Below are positions 38,816 through 50,231 of a DNA stretch of 64,000 nucleotides, piece by piece. Source of the stretch: Isoetes taiwanensis (taxonomy: Eukaryota; Streptophyta; Lycopodiopsida; Isoetales; Isoetaceae); contig JAJEKV010000021.1 of the NCBI GenBank assembly GCA_021234155.1, positions 10,841,523 through 10,905,522 on the forward strand, given 5' to 3'. The first letter of the stretch is position 1. Each line of letters begins with the position of its first letter. The notes under the pieces were generated by a model. That model saw nothing but the letters and a program-made list of their open reading frames with translations, was not told where the DNA came from and did no database searches. Position numbers and translations under genes: made by a program.

Positions 38816-39315
38816 AATTGTTAAAATTAATCATTCCCCTTCTATTTTTGGTTAGTTGGTAGTTGTTTTGCTAGCTCGCTTTATCATTTACCTTCTACTT
38901 TTGGTTAGTTGGTAGTTGTCTTGTTAGCACTTTTTCTATTTGTTTTAGCTAGTTGTTTGCGTTTGGTTAGTTGCTGAGTGTTTTCGTATTTGTTTTTAGT
39001 TAGTTGTTTCTATTTTCTTAAAGCCAACCACACAAGATATGAACTAAAGTTTTAATCTAGTCGAAAATGTTCAAAATGGCATTATGCTCATACATGGCCT
39101 AATCACTTGATCATTATGCAATTGTTAAAATAAATCATTTCCCTTTAGTTGATAGTTGTTTTGCTTTCGCCCCTTTATCATTTACCTTCTACGTTTGGTT
39201 AGTTGGTAGTTGTCTTGTTAATAATTTTTCTATTTGCTTTTAGTTAGTTGTTTCTAATAGTCAACTATTTTCCTAAAGCCACTCATCCAAGATATGAATC
39301 AAAGTTTTGCTAGAA
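38815..39315. repeat. 304-bp tandem repeat, two copies
   Basis: CAATTGTTAAAAT begins at 38815 and 39119. Each unit runs through TTGGTTAGTTGGTAGTTGT-type motifs, TTAGTTAGTTGTTTCTA and AAGATATGAA to AAAGTTTT. The second unit is shorter. A solo copy is at 35920-36175. Confidence 0.85.
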
Positions 39316-39559
39316 ATATTCTCGTGGCCATATGGTGTTCATATCATAATCTCATCCTCTGGCAGAATATAATGAGATTAACATGATCTGAGAAAATGAA
39401 ATTGAATGATTTACAAAAGATATGTGAAGCTACTAAGATTTGATCAAGTTTCAGACATCTTATTGAGCTAGTAGTGAACTATAGAATGGAGATGTAAATA
39501 TTCAGGGAAGCATAGAACCATGCAAGTTCCCAAGTACAGTCACAAAGAGAATAGCCTTT

Positions 39560-40205
39560 CCAATTAACTGAACAGTAAAGAAGATGCCACATGAACTTGG
39601 AGTCTAAAATTTCTCGAACTTCAAATCCTTATGATCATCAATCTTGAGTGATGGTGGAGGTGGAGGTTACACAATCTAGAAATGGATTCGCTAGAGTTTC
39701 AACAAAGAGACATAGAACACTGGGTGGACGAACTGGCGGTGGAAGCTCCAAATTAAAAGTAGCATCACCAACTCAATCAATGATCTAATAAGGCCCCAAG
39801 CGTTGATAATCAAGCTTGTTACGAGGATGAGCTACCAGCAGTTCATGGTGCAAGTGCCAAACAAGGCCAACGACTATAAAAGTTGGAGCATCTTGGCAAT
39901 GTTGGTCAACATGATGATGATAACATGCTTGGGCCTAGAGAAATCTAGAGCATATAAAGCTTCTTGAGCTGGATCTCAGCACTGGGATTGATTAATTCAT
40001 ATCTCGAGGCAATGAAGGGTCGTCGAGAATGAGTGCCAGAATTAACAAGGCACGATGTCTGGAGCATAAAAGCATAGACATAATTATTGTAAGCAAATTT
40101 TGCCAAGAGTAGTCAATCAACCTAGTCATCCTACTGATAATTGATGAAGCATTGCAAATATTGCTCAAGAGTTTGATTAGTACATTCTACTTGCCCATTG
40201 TTCTC
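39560..40205 (-). mobile_element. Ty3/gypsy integrase C-terminal remnant
   Basis: The minus strand reads NNGQVECTNQTLEQYLQCF then INYQ-stop-DDWVDY near 40110-40205, the end of the retroviral-type integrase core (the normal form is NGQVERTNQTLEQYLRCF). Further down, KLDYQRLGPY..IID and a VGDATFNLELPPPVRPPSV block near 39690-39830 match the integrase C-terminal GPY/F region, and a weak chromodomain-like trace (LKFEKF) follows. Stops and frameshifts are frequent. Protease, RT, RNase H and LTRs are not seen; upstream the copy is cut off by a LINE-A 3' end at 40240. Confidence 0.8.
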
Positions 40206-40239
40206 TCAGCTGCCTGACCAACTGCTTCATGTGATGCTT

Positions 40240-40500
40240 CACACGGATTTAGTGGGGATATTGGAATCATATCTCTAGGAGGCGATGGATATGCGCACCC
40301 AGTTGTGCCCTTTCGACACTCTATTGGCATGTGCCATTGTACAGTTTGTCAGCAAACTTATTACTGTTAAGGTTTTTCCCTCAAAAATCATTCGTGGACG
40401 GGAGGAGAGGAGGGGAGGGGAAGGGGTGTAATCCTGGGCAGCAATACGTTTAATGTGCTCTTTGTTTAGATCTCATAGGTCTATTGGTCTTCATGGATGA
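40240..40500 (+). mobile_element. LINE-A 3' end fragment, plus strand
   Basis: TTGGAATCATATCTC...ATGGATAT near 40260-40290 and TTATTACTGTTAAGGTTTTTCC near 40358-40380 match the last ORF codons and 3' untranslated region at 2810-2940. GATCTCATAGGTCTATTGGTC near 40470 matches the GGGTCCCATAGGCC block. A purine-rich (GGAGG)n expansion interrupts it at about 40397-40425. No pentamer tail remains. Confidence 0.7.
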
Positions 40501-42256
40501 TAAAAACATTCAAATTTAATTCAGTACTATCTTATCATTCAATGGTTGTCCTTCTACATTTGTCGTCTTCCTCTTGGTATTTATTATTATCTTCAATTCG
40601 ACCAATATTCTTTACTCATGAAGCAAGGATCCATGTCCCAATGTTTAGGTCTATGTTGATAGGATTGGTCTTCGCCAATTTCACCTTGCATGGGTTTGTA
40701 TGCATACGAGTCGGAGATGTTGCCATACATTCCTATTCGTTATGCTCGATACTGATACTAATCTTGATCTATCTCGTCCAATCTGTTTACATATGATCTT
40801 CCAAGAACTTGCACTTGACCGTTGCCCAGATGGGCTAAACGTGAATCCTTGCTAATTGCCTATTATACATTCCATTTCATCTTGATCTCTACATTTTTGT
40901 TTCATACTCTCTAGAATCAATTATTGACAAGAATAACACCACATAACCCAATAATTCATGGACCATCATCATCCAAAATAGTAATAAGATTATTAGCAGT
41001 GTTCAAAGTGATCATTAAGTAGAGATGTATACGATTATATATCTTCAATGCACCATATTTGCATATAGCCACATTTTCTGCTTGAAGATTTGTTATGGCA
41101 TGAACACATCAAACATAAACTTGTTCATATTTTGCCTAGCTTGTGGTAAAGATACACCAGTGCCCATGACATTGGGGCAATCCGTAGTAGTCTAGCATAT
41201 GAAGTAGTTATATTATGGATATGTCCTTATTCTCATCAAGGACTAGGACATTCCTCCTTTTCTATATTGGCCAAATTGTCCATGCCTTAGCTAAATGGAA
41301 GGCCTTCTTCGTCATGGTGGGAGAATTCTCAACAGCAATTCCTTGGCCTCTAAAGGGTATTCAAAACTGTCCAGACTCCATGCTTAGACTTCAATATACT
41401 AAATAACCCATTATCCAAGTAGTTTTCCTTGAAATGTAAGCTATCAAAAAATAGACTCGCACCATGTGTTTGTTGGTTCTCATCCATGTAAATTAGCAGT
41501 AGTAGGTGGGGCTTGGGACAAATGGTTGATAGGGTTGCATTGGATTGTTTTAGGCTGGATTGTAACATGGTGCTTTAGCATATCATAAAGCGAAGCATTT
41601 AATGCAGTTTGTACTAGGGGCGTATGTGTTTAGAGGTTTGTACATTGGTATCTCATCCTTCAACTAAGCTTACAATTACTAGCAATAATATCTTTATATT
41701 GAATCAATGTGTCAAATGTAAAGGAAAATGGGACAATCTCAGAATCATCTACTTGGATTCATTTGATCCAAGGAAAGTGGAATAACCTCAAAATTAACTA
41801 ATTGCATAGTACATCCCCATCTCAACAAAAGAACTTACCAATTGCAATGTTCTTTTTCCAATTGCGACTTGTTCCTTAATTAAGTCGAAATAGAATCTGC
41901 AATGTCTTAGAAATTTAGAAACCTTATTGTTGTCCTTGCATTTTTATACTCAACCTAGATAAGAGGGAAACAAAGGCAAGAAGCAAGACAATGCAACTCA
42001 TAGCATATACTAAGGCGTTTGGAAAGGCTTGTTTCTCTACAATTCTTCCAATAGATGCTACTTTGCTAGGCATAGCTATGAAGAAAAGCTTCTCTCAATC
42101 AATTCCACGTGATTCACGCATAATCTTTTACATGCTACTCCCACCCAATTGGCAAAACATGGCCAAAAAGAATTGGAACAACAAATTACCATCAAAATGA
42201 TAAAGTAGAAATAAACTTCTATCTCCAATACCAACAGGTTATGTATGCACTCCATC
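40501..42256. other. Unassigned AT-rich stretch
   Basis: Short frames only (a 99-codon plus-strand frame at 40497-40796 lacks motifs). No transposon ends recognised. Confidence 0.4.
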
Positions 42257-43980
42257 TTTTTTTTTTGTTGAAGGACGGCAGTCTATTATTCATGAAAAAA
42301 TCAAGAAACATACAAGAGGTCTGTGAAATGGGACTCAAAACCTAGAGGACTACGAAGTCCCCTAAGCAAAACCACCCATACACACAGTACATAATCAAAT
42401 ATCTTGTACCATCTTGAGGCGTTTAATAGCCTCATCACAATCAACATGTTCTACCACATCAATACAATCATTATTAGACATCGTATTATCTGAACTCTGG
42501 AGATTATGACGCGCAGGGGCCTCACGGCATACCTTCTTTGACCTCTTCCTTGCACGAGACCCCATCCTGGCAACCTTTTTCCAAGTGGCATGTTGCCATA
42601 ACGCTCTATTACTCGGACTATTAGGACAATCATCCATAACTATCTTAGGCGTGTCGAGAAGAAGAAGAATGTCACCTTGAGGAATAAAAGGAACAATAGG
42701 TGCATGTGAAGGTACAAATGCAGGGAACAATAGGCGATACTTAGGTGCTAGAGACAACGTCGTTGGAGCTAGACGATATATCAACTTCACTCCTAGAAAC
42801 ATCACCTTGCTAAAAAGTAAAAGGAACAATAGATGCAGAGGATGGTGCTAAAGACAGTGCCATTGGAACTGGATGTAAATCAACTTCCATAGCCGAGGAG
42901 TGTAAAACAACTGGCATAGGTTGATCATGAGTAGGTGCAAAATTAACACCATGAACTTGAACCCGAGATAAAGCGTAAGGTTTAATGAAGCTTGAGATAC
43001 ACGGGGCCTCTATGAAAGGCAACAAAAGCCTCTTTATCGAGGAAATAAGCGAGCCAATTCTCGGTCCATTCAAAAGCTTAAGATCCAATTTCTTATACCA
43101 AGGACCACTTTTAACCACTATACACTCTGGTAAAGGCGAATCCACTGGCATAGAAACACAAATCCTTGGGCCATTCATGATAGAATGTGAAATATGAACC
43201 CCAAGTCCGGATGCAATTTACGATAAGAACCCGATGAGCCATTAAATCTGGAGGAAGATTTGATATTGAAAACCGGCAAAGGCATCTTTAAAGCACGAAC
43301 CATACCGGTGTAAAGCCGGGGGAATAATCTTGGTACATTATATACTCCCCACCAATAGGATCAATCCCTCTAGACACCAAAGACTCCAATTTGTATCACT
43401 ATTATCAAACATAATCGACAAAGTTTTTTTGCCAATAACTTGATGGATTGAAAAGGAGAAAGTTGAAGACAATCAAAAAAAGACGAGATAACCACACACA
43501 AAATCGCGGAGAAATCTAAATAACCTCCAAGAAAATAGCCAAGGACCCATATAGGAAGATAAGTTCTCGGCACACTTAAGATGCGCATGATGGTCCACCT
43601 CAACCACAGGAATACCAGAAGCTTGCACAACAGTTTGACAATCAGACTGATAAAATATGTCATCGAAGGTAATTGTTGTTGGAGCCGAAATGCCGAGCTT
43701 TCAATGTATCTAAAATTGATGATAACTCTTCCTTACTCCCCTCGGACAACACCCACAAAGCGGTGACCGACACTCTAGCTTTTCTAGAGGCACTAGGTAC
43801 ATCTTCTGAGCATCCATTCACTAAATCTTTGATATGAGACTTTTGCAATGTAATCGATGATGTCCGTGCACCAAAGATGAGCTTGAGGTCGAAAGTCGGC
43901 ACAAAACCTTGCAGAGGAGGAAAAGCTCCTTCTAGATCTATTGCATGGGATGCAGAAACCACCATCTCTCAAAAAGTGAC
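42257..43980 (-). mobile_element. ORF1-only L1-like retroposon, copy B
   Basis: A T-run at 42257-42266 marks the poly(A) tail. From there the 3' region parallels copy A (GGGACT-AAA-CCT, ACCCATACACA, TTGAGG-GTTT). Coding blocks on the minus strand, in order from the 5' end, are RKARVSVTALWVLSEGSKEE (about 43800), a LGYFLGGYLDFSA block (about 43540), MFDNSDTNWSL near 43400, ICVSMPVDSPLPECIVVKSG then PWYKKLDLKLLNGP near 43060-43165, and a basic segment (RMGSRARKRSKKVC) followed by VVEHVDCDEA near 42420. The middle blocks resemble DUF4283/zf-CCHC_4-type L1 ORF1 proteins. Frameshifts break it into four frames. No ORF2 lies between the ORF1 end and the tail. Confidence 0.65.
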
Positions 43981-44230
43981 CGAAATTGAAGAGGCCCAAT
44001 CCGGCCCCTAAGCTGTAAGAAAAAGCTAACAAAAATGATACTATTAGAAAGCCCTTAGAACAAGCTGTCCAACGAGCTAAAGATCATCACAAACAGAGCC
44101 CGGATCCATAAGTTACACGAAAAAGCAACAAAGAGCCCCAGGCCCAAAGCATGGGCGCCCAGCATGTCAAGCATAATAGCCTTATATCTAAATGAAATAA
44201 GATCAAATTGTCTTAATGCTCAGCTAGCAA

Positions 44231-44256
44231 GGTTGGGTTGGGTTGGGTTGGGTTGG
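44231..44256. repeat. (GGGTT)n short tandem repeat
   Basis: GGTTGGGTTGGGTTGGGTTG: five-base units. Similar to, but not the same as, the plant telomeric TTTAGGG. Confidence 0.9.
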
Positions 44257-45633
44257 TTTTTTATGGGCTTGTAGTTCCATTTCTTTTGGTACTTGGAAGA
44301 TAAAAAGAAGATGCCATTTGATACCTAGATTGTATTAGAGGTTAGAATGGTTGTAGGGTTTGTCGAAATATTTTTTTGCTGCAGATTGAATGCTAGAACG
44401 CTATGGTTAACAAATGGATGTGTTATTATTTATCGATGGTGATGTATGAATAGGTTGAATTAAGAATAGGTAATGAATTGATTAAAGAATTTAAATATTG
44501 AAATAAAAATTCACCATAGTCGACCAATCGACAACTAAGAGCATGACTTTTGCTTTCGCATTCCCTTCATCTATCTTGCATCTGGAGGGCACAAATTTAT
44601 GGAGTACATGTCTTTCTTATGGAATCAAACTAGGTTGTTCTTTGCTAGATATGTGCAACGTAAATTCAGATTGCATAGGCATGATGTTACGTCCTAACCT
44701 GGTGAATAAACTACTATTTAAGGAATGGTGCATCACAATAGTGGCAGGCTATGAAGTGCATGTGGTTTCCTTTCAATGCAAGAAATCACATACATTTGAG
44801 TCTCAAAAACCAAAAATTGCATTGATATAAATTAAAGATTATCGATCTTCGTCTCCATCTGCTTTTTTCGGCTTGGCGTGCAACCGCAAATTCTTGTAAT
44901 AGGATCGATTCTGCCTTTATTCTTTCGTGTCTTATACAGATCAATGCTTGTTAAAGTTGTGAGTGTGAGTAGAAAGTAATAAACGTTTACCTTTCAAATT
45001 TGAGCTTCTAAAACTCTTTTTGTGTAAGGGCATTTGAAAATGCAAATTGTAATCTTTGTGCTTCATCTGATCTATCGAAATAATCCAATCAATGTATATT
45101 ACCAATTAAAACCCATATCAATATATTTTGTATTATGTACAGGTTAACCTTGTTGTGCCTTTTGTGATAAACTAGAATCATCCACATGCTTTTATACCTC
45201 CACACTGCATTGCTCCTTCATGCTTTCGCCCATTGCAAAAAATTCCTCACAATGGCAAAAAATAGAGATTTATTAAGCCATTTATTTGGTACGAATCGGA
45301 GAAATGAGAGAATTCATGAAAATAATCAACCAGGCTTTGGAAGTTATTCCATAGGGGCTTTTGAAAATTTGGAAGCTCGACTGCTTGATCACGCAAATAA
45401 ATTAGTTTAGAATGATTTTGATTTGGCTGAAGACAAGAAGGCTTCTAATAGGAATGGGCGTAATAGCAGAATAAAAGAGGGGGCATCCAAAGAGTATGCA
45501 ACAAAATGCAGTTTCATCCAGTGCAAAACCTTTAGCGCCTAAACAACAACAACTCAGTTGGATGACAGATCTGACATGTCCATGCTATGCATATGCAGCA
45601 AGCATTGCGATTACATCTGGCTGAAAAACCTTT
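44257..45633. other. Unassigned stretch
   Basis: Plus-strand frames of 95 (44543-44830) and 74 codons (45186-45410) have mixed composition but no motif known to me. Coding is not supported. Confidence 0.35.
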
Positions 45634-46850
45634 TCAAACAAACATGCATGTATTACGAAGTCCTCCACATTTTGCATAGATATTCATAAGTGCAGTTCTG
45701 ATAATGCGATCTTCCTCTAACCTGCAATTCACAATGTAGCTATGCACCTGTTTGCCTTCACATAATGCTTCATTTTTAGCACACATATTCAATAAGCTTC
45801 CGAAGCTTCCAAAGGTAACCCTGCCAGCCTTAATCCCTTCTTGTCGCATGTGGGAGAAGAAACTTGGGACCTCTCTTAACAATCCTATTGAGCATAACCA
45901 GTAATCATTGTATTCCAAGCTATAATATTCCTAGACGGCATTTGTCGAAACAGTGGCACAGCCGCTCCCATCCGCTTTTGTTGAGGACATGAAGCAACCA
46001 TTATATTCCACGACACAATATCCTTCTGTAGAGACAATGTCCTGTTTGGGCATTTGTTGAAAGAGTTGAAGAGCTTCTCTGATCTGACCATGCTGGGTAT
46101 AAGCTGCAGTCATCACATTCCATGACACCACATCGGAATGAGGCATTTCCCAAAAAATTAAAATGATTCCCTCAGATGATCATGCAGCACATAGGCAGTA
46201 AGCATAGCAGTCCAAGAGATTACATCTTTGCATGACATTATTTCATAAAATTGGAAAGCATCTTTTAGAAGTCCTTGCCTTATATATCCTGCAAGCATGG
46301 TATTCCAAGAGTATGAATTGTGCCAAGGCATATTACAAAATACTTGCTCAGTATCATTTAGAGACCCAACTTTATGATACATCTCTACAAGAAGATTTCC
46401 TAAGAAAATCTCTGCTAGTCCTTTTGTGAAAATGTGGGTATCAATCCACTTACCTTGTTGGACAGTAACATTGGTGTCCCGCAAGATAGAAGCAATGGTG
46501 GAAATGTCTGTGATCACTTCTTTGCAATTCTTCATGATTTATAAATATATCATTCTGCCATTACATCACTTCCGGATCAGAAAGAATGCCTGACATAACC
46601 ATATACCCAGCACGTACCTAGCAATCATAGCATTACATGCTAAATGCCTGACATAACCATATACCCAGCACGTACCTAGCAATCATAGCATTACATGCTA
46701 CTATATCAGTATTTTGCAAATGCTTAATCATGTATGAGTCTTTGTAAATGTGTGAGGGAGGTGGAAATGGGGAATTGAAGTAAGAAGCTACCCTGGCTTG
46801 AATGATCCAATCATATGTAAAAATTTTCTGATAAGCTTCCAGCACCCTTC
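45634..46850 (-). pseudogene. PLS-class PPR protein pseudogene
   Basis: From high to low coordinate the minus strand gives NTDIVACNAMIARYV, QQGKWIDTHIFTKGLAE then NLLVEMYHKVGSLNDTEQVF, HNSYSWNTMLAGYIRQGLLK, KDVISWTAMLTAYV, SDVVSWNVMTAAYTQHGQIR then EALQLFQQMP, RNIIAWNTMITGYAQ, and GKQVHSYIVNCRLEEDRII with ALMNIYAKCGGLRN. The WN.MI..Y and F..MP patterns identify plant PLS-type PPR repeats. At least three frameshifts divide it. A 58-bp duplication (46586-46700) lies within the N-terminal part. No E or DYW tail is seen downstream. Such proteins bind organellar RNA; this copy appears dead. Confidence 0.85.
46586..46700. repeat. 58-bp tandem duplication inside the PPR pseudogene
   Basis: ATGCCTGACATAACCATATA with its continuation to CATTACATGCTA is present at 46586 and again at 46644. 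The match is exact across about 57 bp, so the event is recent. 58 is not a multiple of three, so it shifts the frame. Confidence 0.95.
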
Positions 46851-48075
46851 TACAATGCTGAAATATTGCAACAAACCCTGTTGAATAATATAAAGCTTAC
46901 AGAGTATGATTTTCAAGTCTACAAGTTAGGTCACTTTGGAATATTGGTTCATTTTGGCTCATACCTGCCTGCCTTGGCCAAATCTTGAGGTCAGTAAATT
47001 CTTATACTGATCACTGAGAAGTTTTGGGGATTGAATATGCAAATTCTTTTCTCATTAAAGACATTTCTTAGAAGCGAGAAATTGAATGCATTCTCATCAA
47101 GAGAGGCATGCAACTTGATAGATGTAGAAGTGAGCTCAAAATCCTTTGCCCATTTATACAAATAGCCAAATGTTTCCTCTGCATAAAATGAGGCCTTCTT
47201 TGAATCACTATACTAAACTCTCTTTGGCAGAAAGGAAAAAAAAAAATAAACGGACCTGAGGATGCTTTGGAGTTGGAGAAAGGACTTGAAATTTGCGAGA
47301 TGTTTCAGAGAGTTGGATGCTTTGGAAAAAAGGCACCAACTTATTATGCAAAAAACCAGTATAAAAGTAAAGGCTATGGTGGATCGGCAATGCCTTGGTA
47401 TAGATTTTCTCCGACCAGACATTCTATAACAAAAAGCAATATCATCTTCCATAATCGGTTTCTTACTGCAGAGATGCTGAAAATGCATCAACTGGGTTTC
47501 AAATGCATCTACCAGATCACAGCCCTATATCGCAGCTTTGCAAACTACAAACATCCATTCAACTTCATCAATAAAGATACCTGCTTCGAAATATCCAAAG
47601 CAACCCGAGCACAAAACGTCCCTGTTCAGCATGCCGCGCGCCATCTGCTGGCCCATATATCCCACAGTAAGCCCTCTAAAAACATGTAAGTTTTTCTTTC
47701 AATGGCCGATAATATGCACATGCATTGATCCAGCCCACAACAGAAAGTCTATTAACATACTTCGTAAGAAATACATGTGAAAGATCATAAACATGAGCAA
47801 TAAATCCAGTTCCAGCATGCATGATGAGCGCCCACAAAAGTTTTACAAGGAGCAACACTTTTAATGTAAAGGCCATCCTCATTGCCCTTCTCAACATGTT
47901 GTGCAAGCCTAGTATGCACTAGCTAACAACATCTGAAGCTCATATGAACGATAAGTTGCTTCTGGAGTACCAACTCCAAGGCCAATGGCAGAAGCAATAG
48001 CCGAGACCATATTTGTTGAGCAGTAAAGCAGAGCCACAATCAAGTGCATTCCAAATCATGGCCAAGACCAAATTT
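46851..48075 (-). other. Unassigned gene-like region
   Basis: Minus-strand pieces look like decayed exons. SAIGLGVGTPEATYRSYELQ with MLLASA near 47940-48010 is followed, after a stop and shift, by RLAQHVEKGNEDGLYIKSVA near 47870-47930. GLTVGYMGQQMARGMLNRDV near 47620-47690 runs on to ISKQ and a GTATCT donor-like site at 47580 in another frame. Composition is natural and the pieces are colinear, suggesting a pseudogene with one or more introns, but I cannot name the family. Confidence 0.3.
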
Positions 48076-48747
48076 AAGGCAATTTAACCATTCCAAAACA
48101 TGGTAACTCATTCAACAAGATACACGATAGAGCCTCCAATCTTAGAATCAATTCTAAAAGGAAAGCTGCCTGCAGAGACTGACTTTCAGAATGAAACGCA
48201 TTCTTCAAAGGCTTTCATTTCTTTGCTACAACCTCAAAATGACAATAATCAAGCAAAAAAAAAAACGCAATTGAAATGGAGGGGTGGTACCATGCATGGC
48301 TTGCAACTTTGCGCAGCGACGGAATCAGCTCCCGAGCAGGGACATGTTTTTTTTTTTTAAACCAGTGTGGCTGCAAGTATTGGAAGAATCTTAGTCATTT
48401 CATTTTCATAAACTAGATGGTACCAATGCCAATTAAAATGTCCCTAGCAACAGGGGCACTTAATTTGTGGAATATTGTGAGGCCAGGCCTACAGCTGAAT
48501 GCCCGGCAATACATCTTTCACTGAAAATCAGTGAAAACCATTAACCCAAATATCTCAAGGGTCCATACCACAAATCAAATAAACATATTATTTAGTCTCT
48601 CGCAAAAGAAAACACTACATGGAAATGCACAAAATAATAAAAGTTATTAAAAGAGTTCAAAAATACATCAAATGTCAATGCTATAAACGCATGTTATCTC
48701 ACCTGTTCGTAACTCCAACAAGCACATATAGAAAATGTATACTTAAC

Positions 48748-49005
48748 TCACCTTCTCTATGAAATAGTGGCGCCACCTTTTCACCTCAGGCTTCCAATCT
48801 TTTCTACCACACAATTATTTATTGAGGAGGGGATGACTTGTGAGACTCAACATACCAGAGATTTGAAACGTACCAAGACATTCTAAATTTTTGGTATATT
48901 GGTGCTCCCTCCTCAATATTTAATTGTGTAGTAGAAAAAGATTTGAAAGGCACTTGAGGAGGTGACAAGGTGGTGCCATCATTCATAGAGAAGGTAAGAA
49001 TGGAA
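48748..49005. repeat. Fold-back element with ~90-bp arms
   Basis: The left arm (about 48748-48840: ACCTTCTCTATGAA, GTGGCGCCACC, TCTACCACACAATTA, TATTGAGGAGG) is mirrored by 48905-49000 (CCTCCTCAATATTTAATTGT, GTAGTAGAAAAAGATTTGAA, GGTGGTGCCATCATTCATAG). About 65 bp lies between the arms. The size and structure fit a MITE-like fold-back or a hairpin RNA source. An additional inverted copy of the loop region (GTGAG.CTCAA.ATACCAGA) lies near 49000-49050. Confidence 0.75.
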
Positions 49006-49249
49006 TGTACCAAGCCATTCAGGAAATTTCTGGTATCTTGAGGCTCACAATTTGCCTCTTCTGCAAATGTATGCCACTTCGTCTCGCAGAAGAAATGGCA
49101 TCTCTGGCATGTTTCCACTATGCAAATTTGAGAGAAAAGCATGAACATGAGAAGAAGAAGAAGCCTAAACCTAAGGAGTTATGGAGTGTGGTCGTTAGGT
49201 AACCATATCTCAAGGCATAGGCATATCTCCATAGAAAAAAAAGAAGACC

Positions 49250-49440
49250 TAACCCATCAACTATGGAAAAGACCTAACCTATTAACTATGTAAGGAAAGG
49301 ACGACCATGCTAACTTAAAGAAAAGCGTAAAAAAGAAAGACGACCTAACTAAAGAAAACTTATTAAAGGAAAGACCTATTAACTATGGAAGGAAAGGACG
49401 ACCATGCTAACTTATAACTTAAAGAAAGACGACCTAATGG
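49250..49440. repeat. Purine-rich tandem repeats
   Basis: GACCTATTAACTATG, GGAAAGGACGACCATGCTAA and CTTAAAGAAAG phrases recur with a period of roughly 100 bp, plus shorter partial copies of AAAGACCTAACC at the left. Confidence 0.75.
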
Positions 49441-50021
49441 AGTGGAACTATATGCACTTTTCGGGTTACTAGTTCGGGTTAAACATTTTTAAATGGTGGG
49501 TGCTTATTAGTCCGAAGATACCACTCTAATTTCGAATATACCATTAGAAGATGATGAAGTGTCTTGGAATAGAATAGAATAGACTCATTTGTCTTGGTAA
49601 ATGACATTTACTCATTGTGCTGCATCATTCCAAGTTCCTTGAACTTGTGCATGCTATGAGGCAAATGAAGCTAGCGGATTAAGGTGAATCCAACCCATCG
49701 GTATTCTCAAACGTTGCATGTGGTAGAGGAACAAAAATGCAAATGATGCTCCATAGAGACATGGTGTACACACAACGACTCCGGATGCTAAAAGATTGTG
49801 GATGCTTTGAAGAGGGGTGTTGAGCATCTGTCTTCGAGATGGTAGTGAGATACAGACGACACGTGGAGGGCATAGATCCTCTAGAAATGGCACACATTTG
49901 TTACATGGCCACAAGTGAAAATGCTTTAGCTTGCTAATATAACAATTTGCTTATTTTATTTGTTTCACAATTCTAACAAATTTGTATCACTTCTATATCA
50001 ATTTTTGCCACATGTAGTGGG

Positions 50022-50150
50022 CTCAAGTTTCTTGACTTGTTTAATTTATTTGCAGCATGTCATGGCGGATTCTTCCAGTTGGCTCAAGTCAAGAAACTTG
50101 AGCCACATGTAATGGCTCAAGTTTCTTGACTTGTTTAATTTATTTTGCAA
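50022..50150. repeat. Palindromic repeat cluster (CTCAAGTTTCTTGACTTG)
   Basis: The 20-mer GGCTCAAGTTTCTTGACTTG lies near 50022-50041, its reverse complement at about 50084-50103, and a second direct copy with TTTAATTTATT at about 50114. The middle and right copies form a stem with a ten-base loop. Confidence 0.85.
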
Positions 50151-50231
50151 CATGTCAAACGTTTGTTGTGGGCGTATTTATTGTGTAGTTGCATTATATT
50201 CATACAAAAGAATTTGGTATTTGGCTCTACA

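Noticed and set aside
44231-44256. Possible interstitial telomere (GGGTT)n
   Set aside because: The unit is five bases, not TTTAGGG.
49567-49583. GAATA pentamer run as another LINE-A tail
   Set aside because: The neighbouring sequence lacks the LINE-A 3' untranslated blocks, so only a microsatellite is supported.
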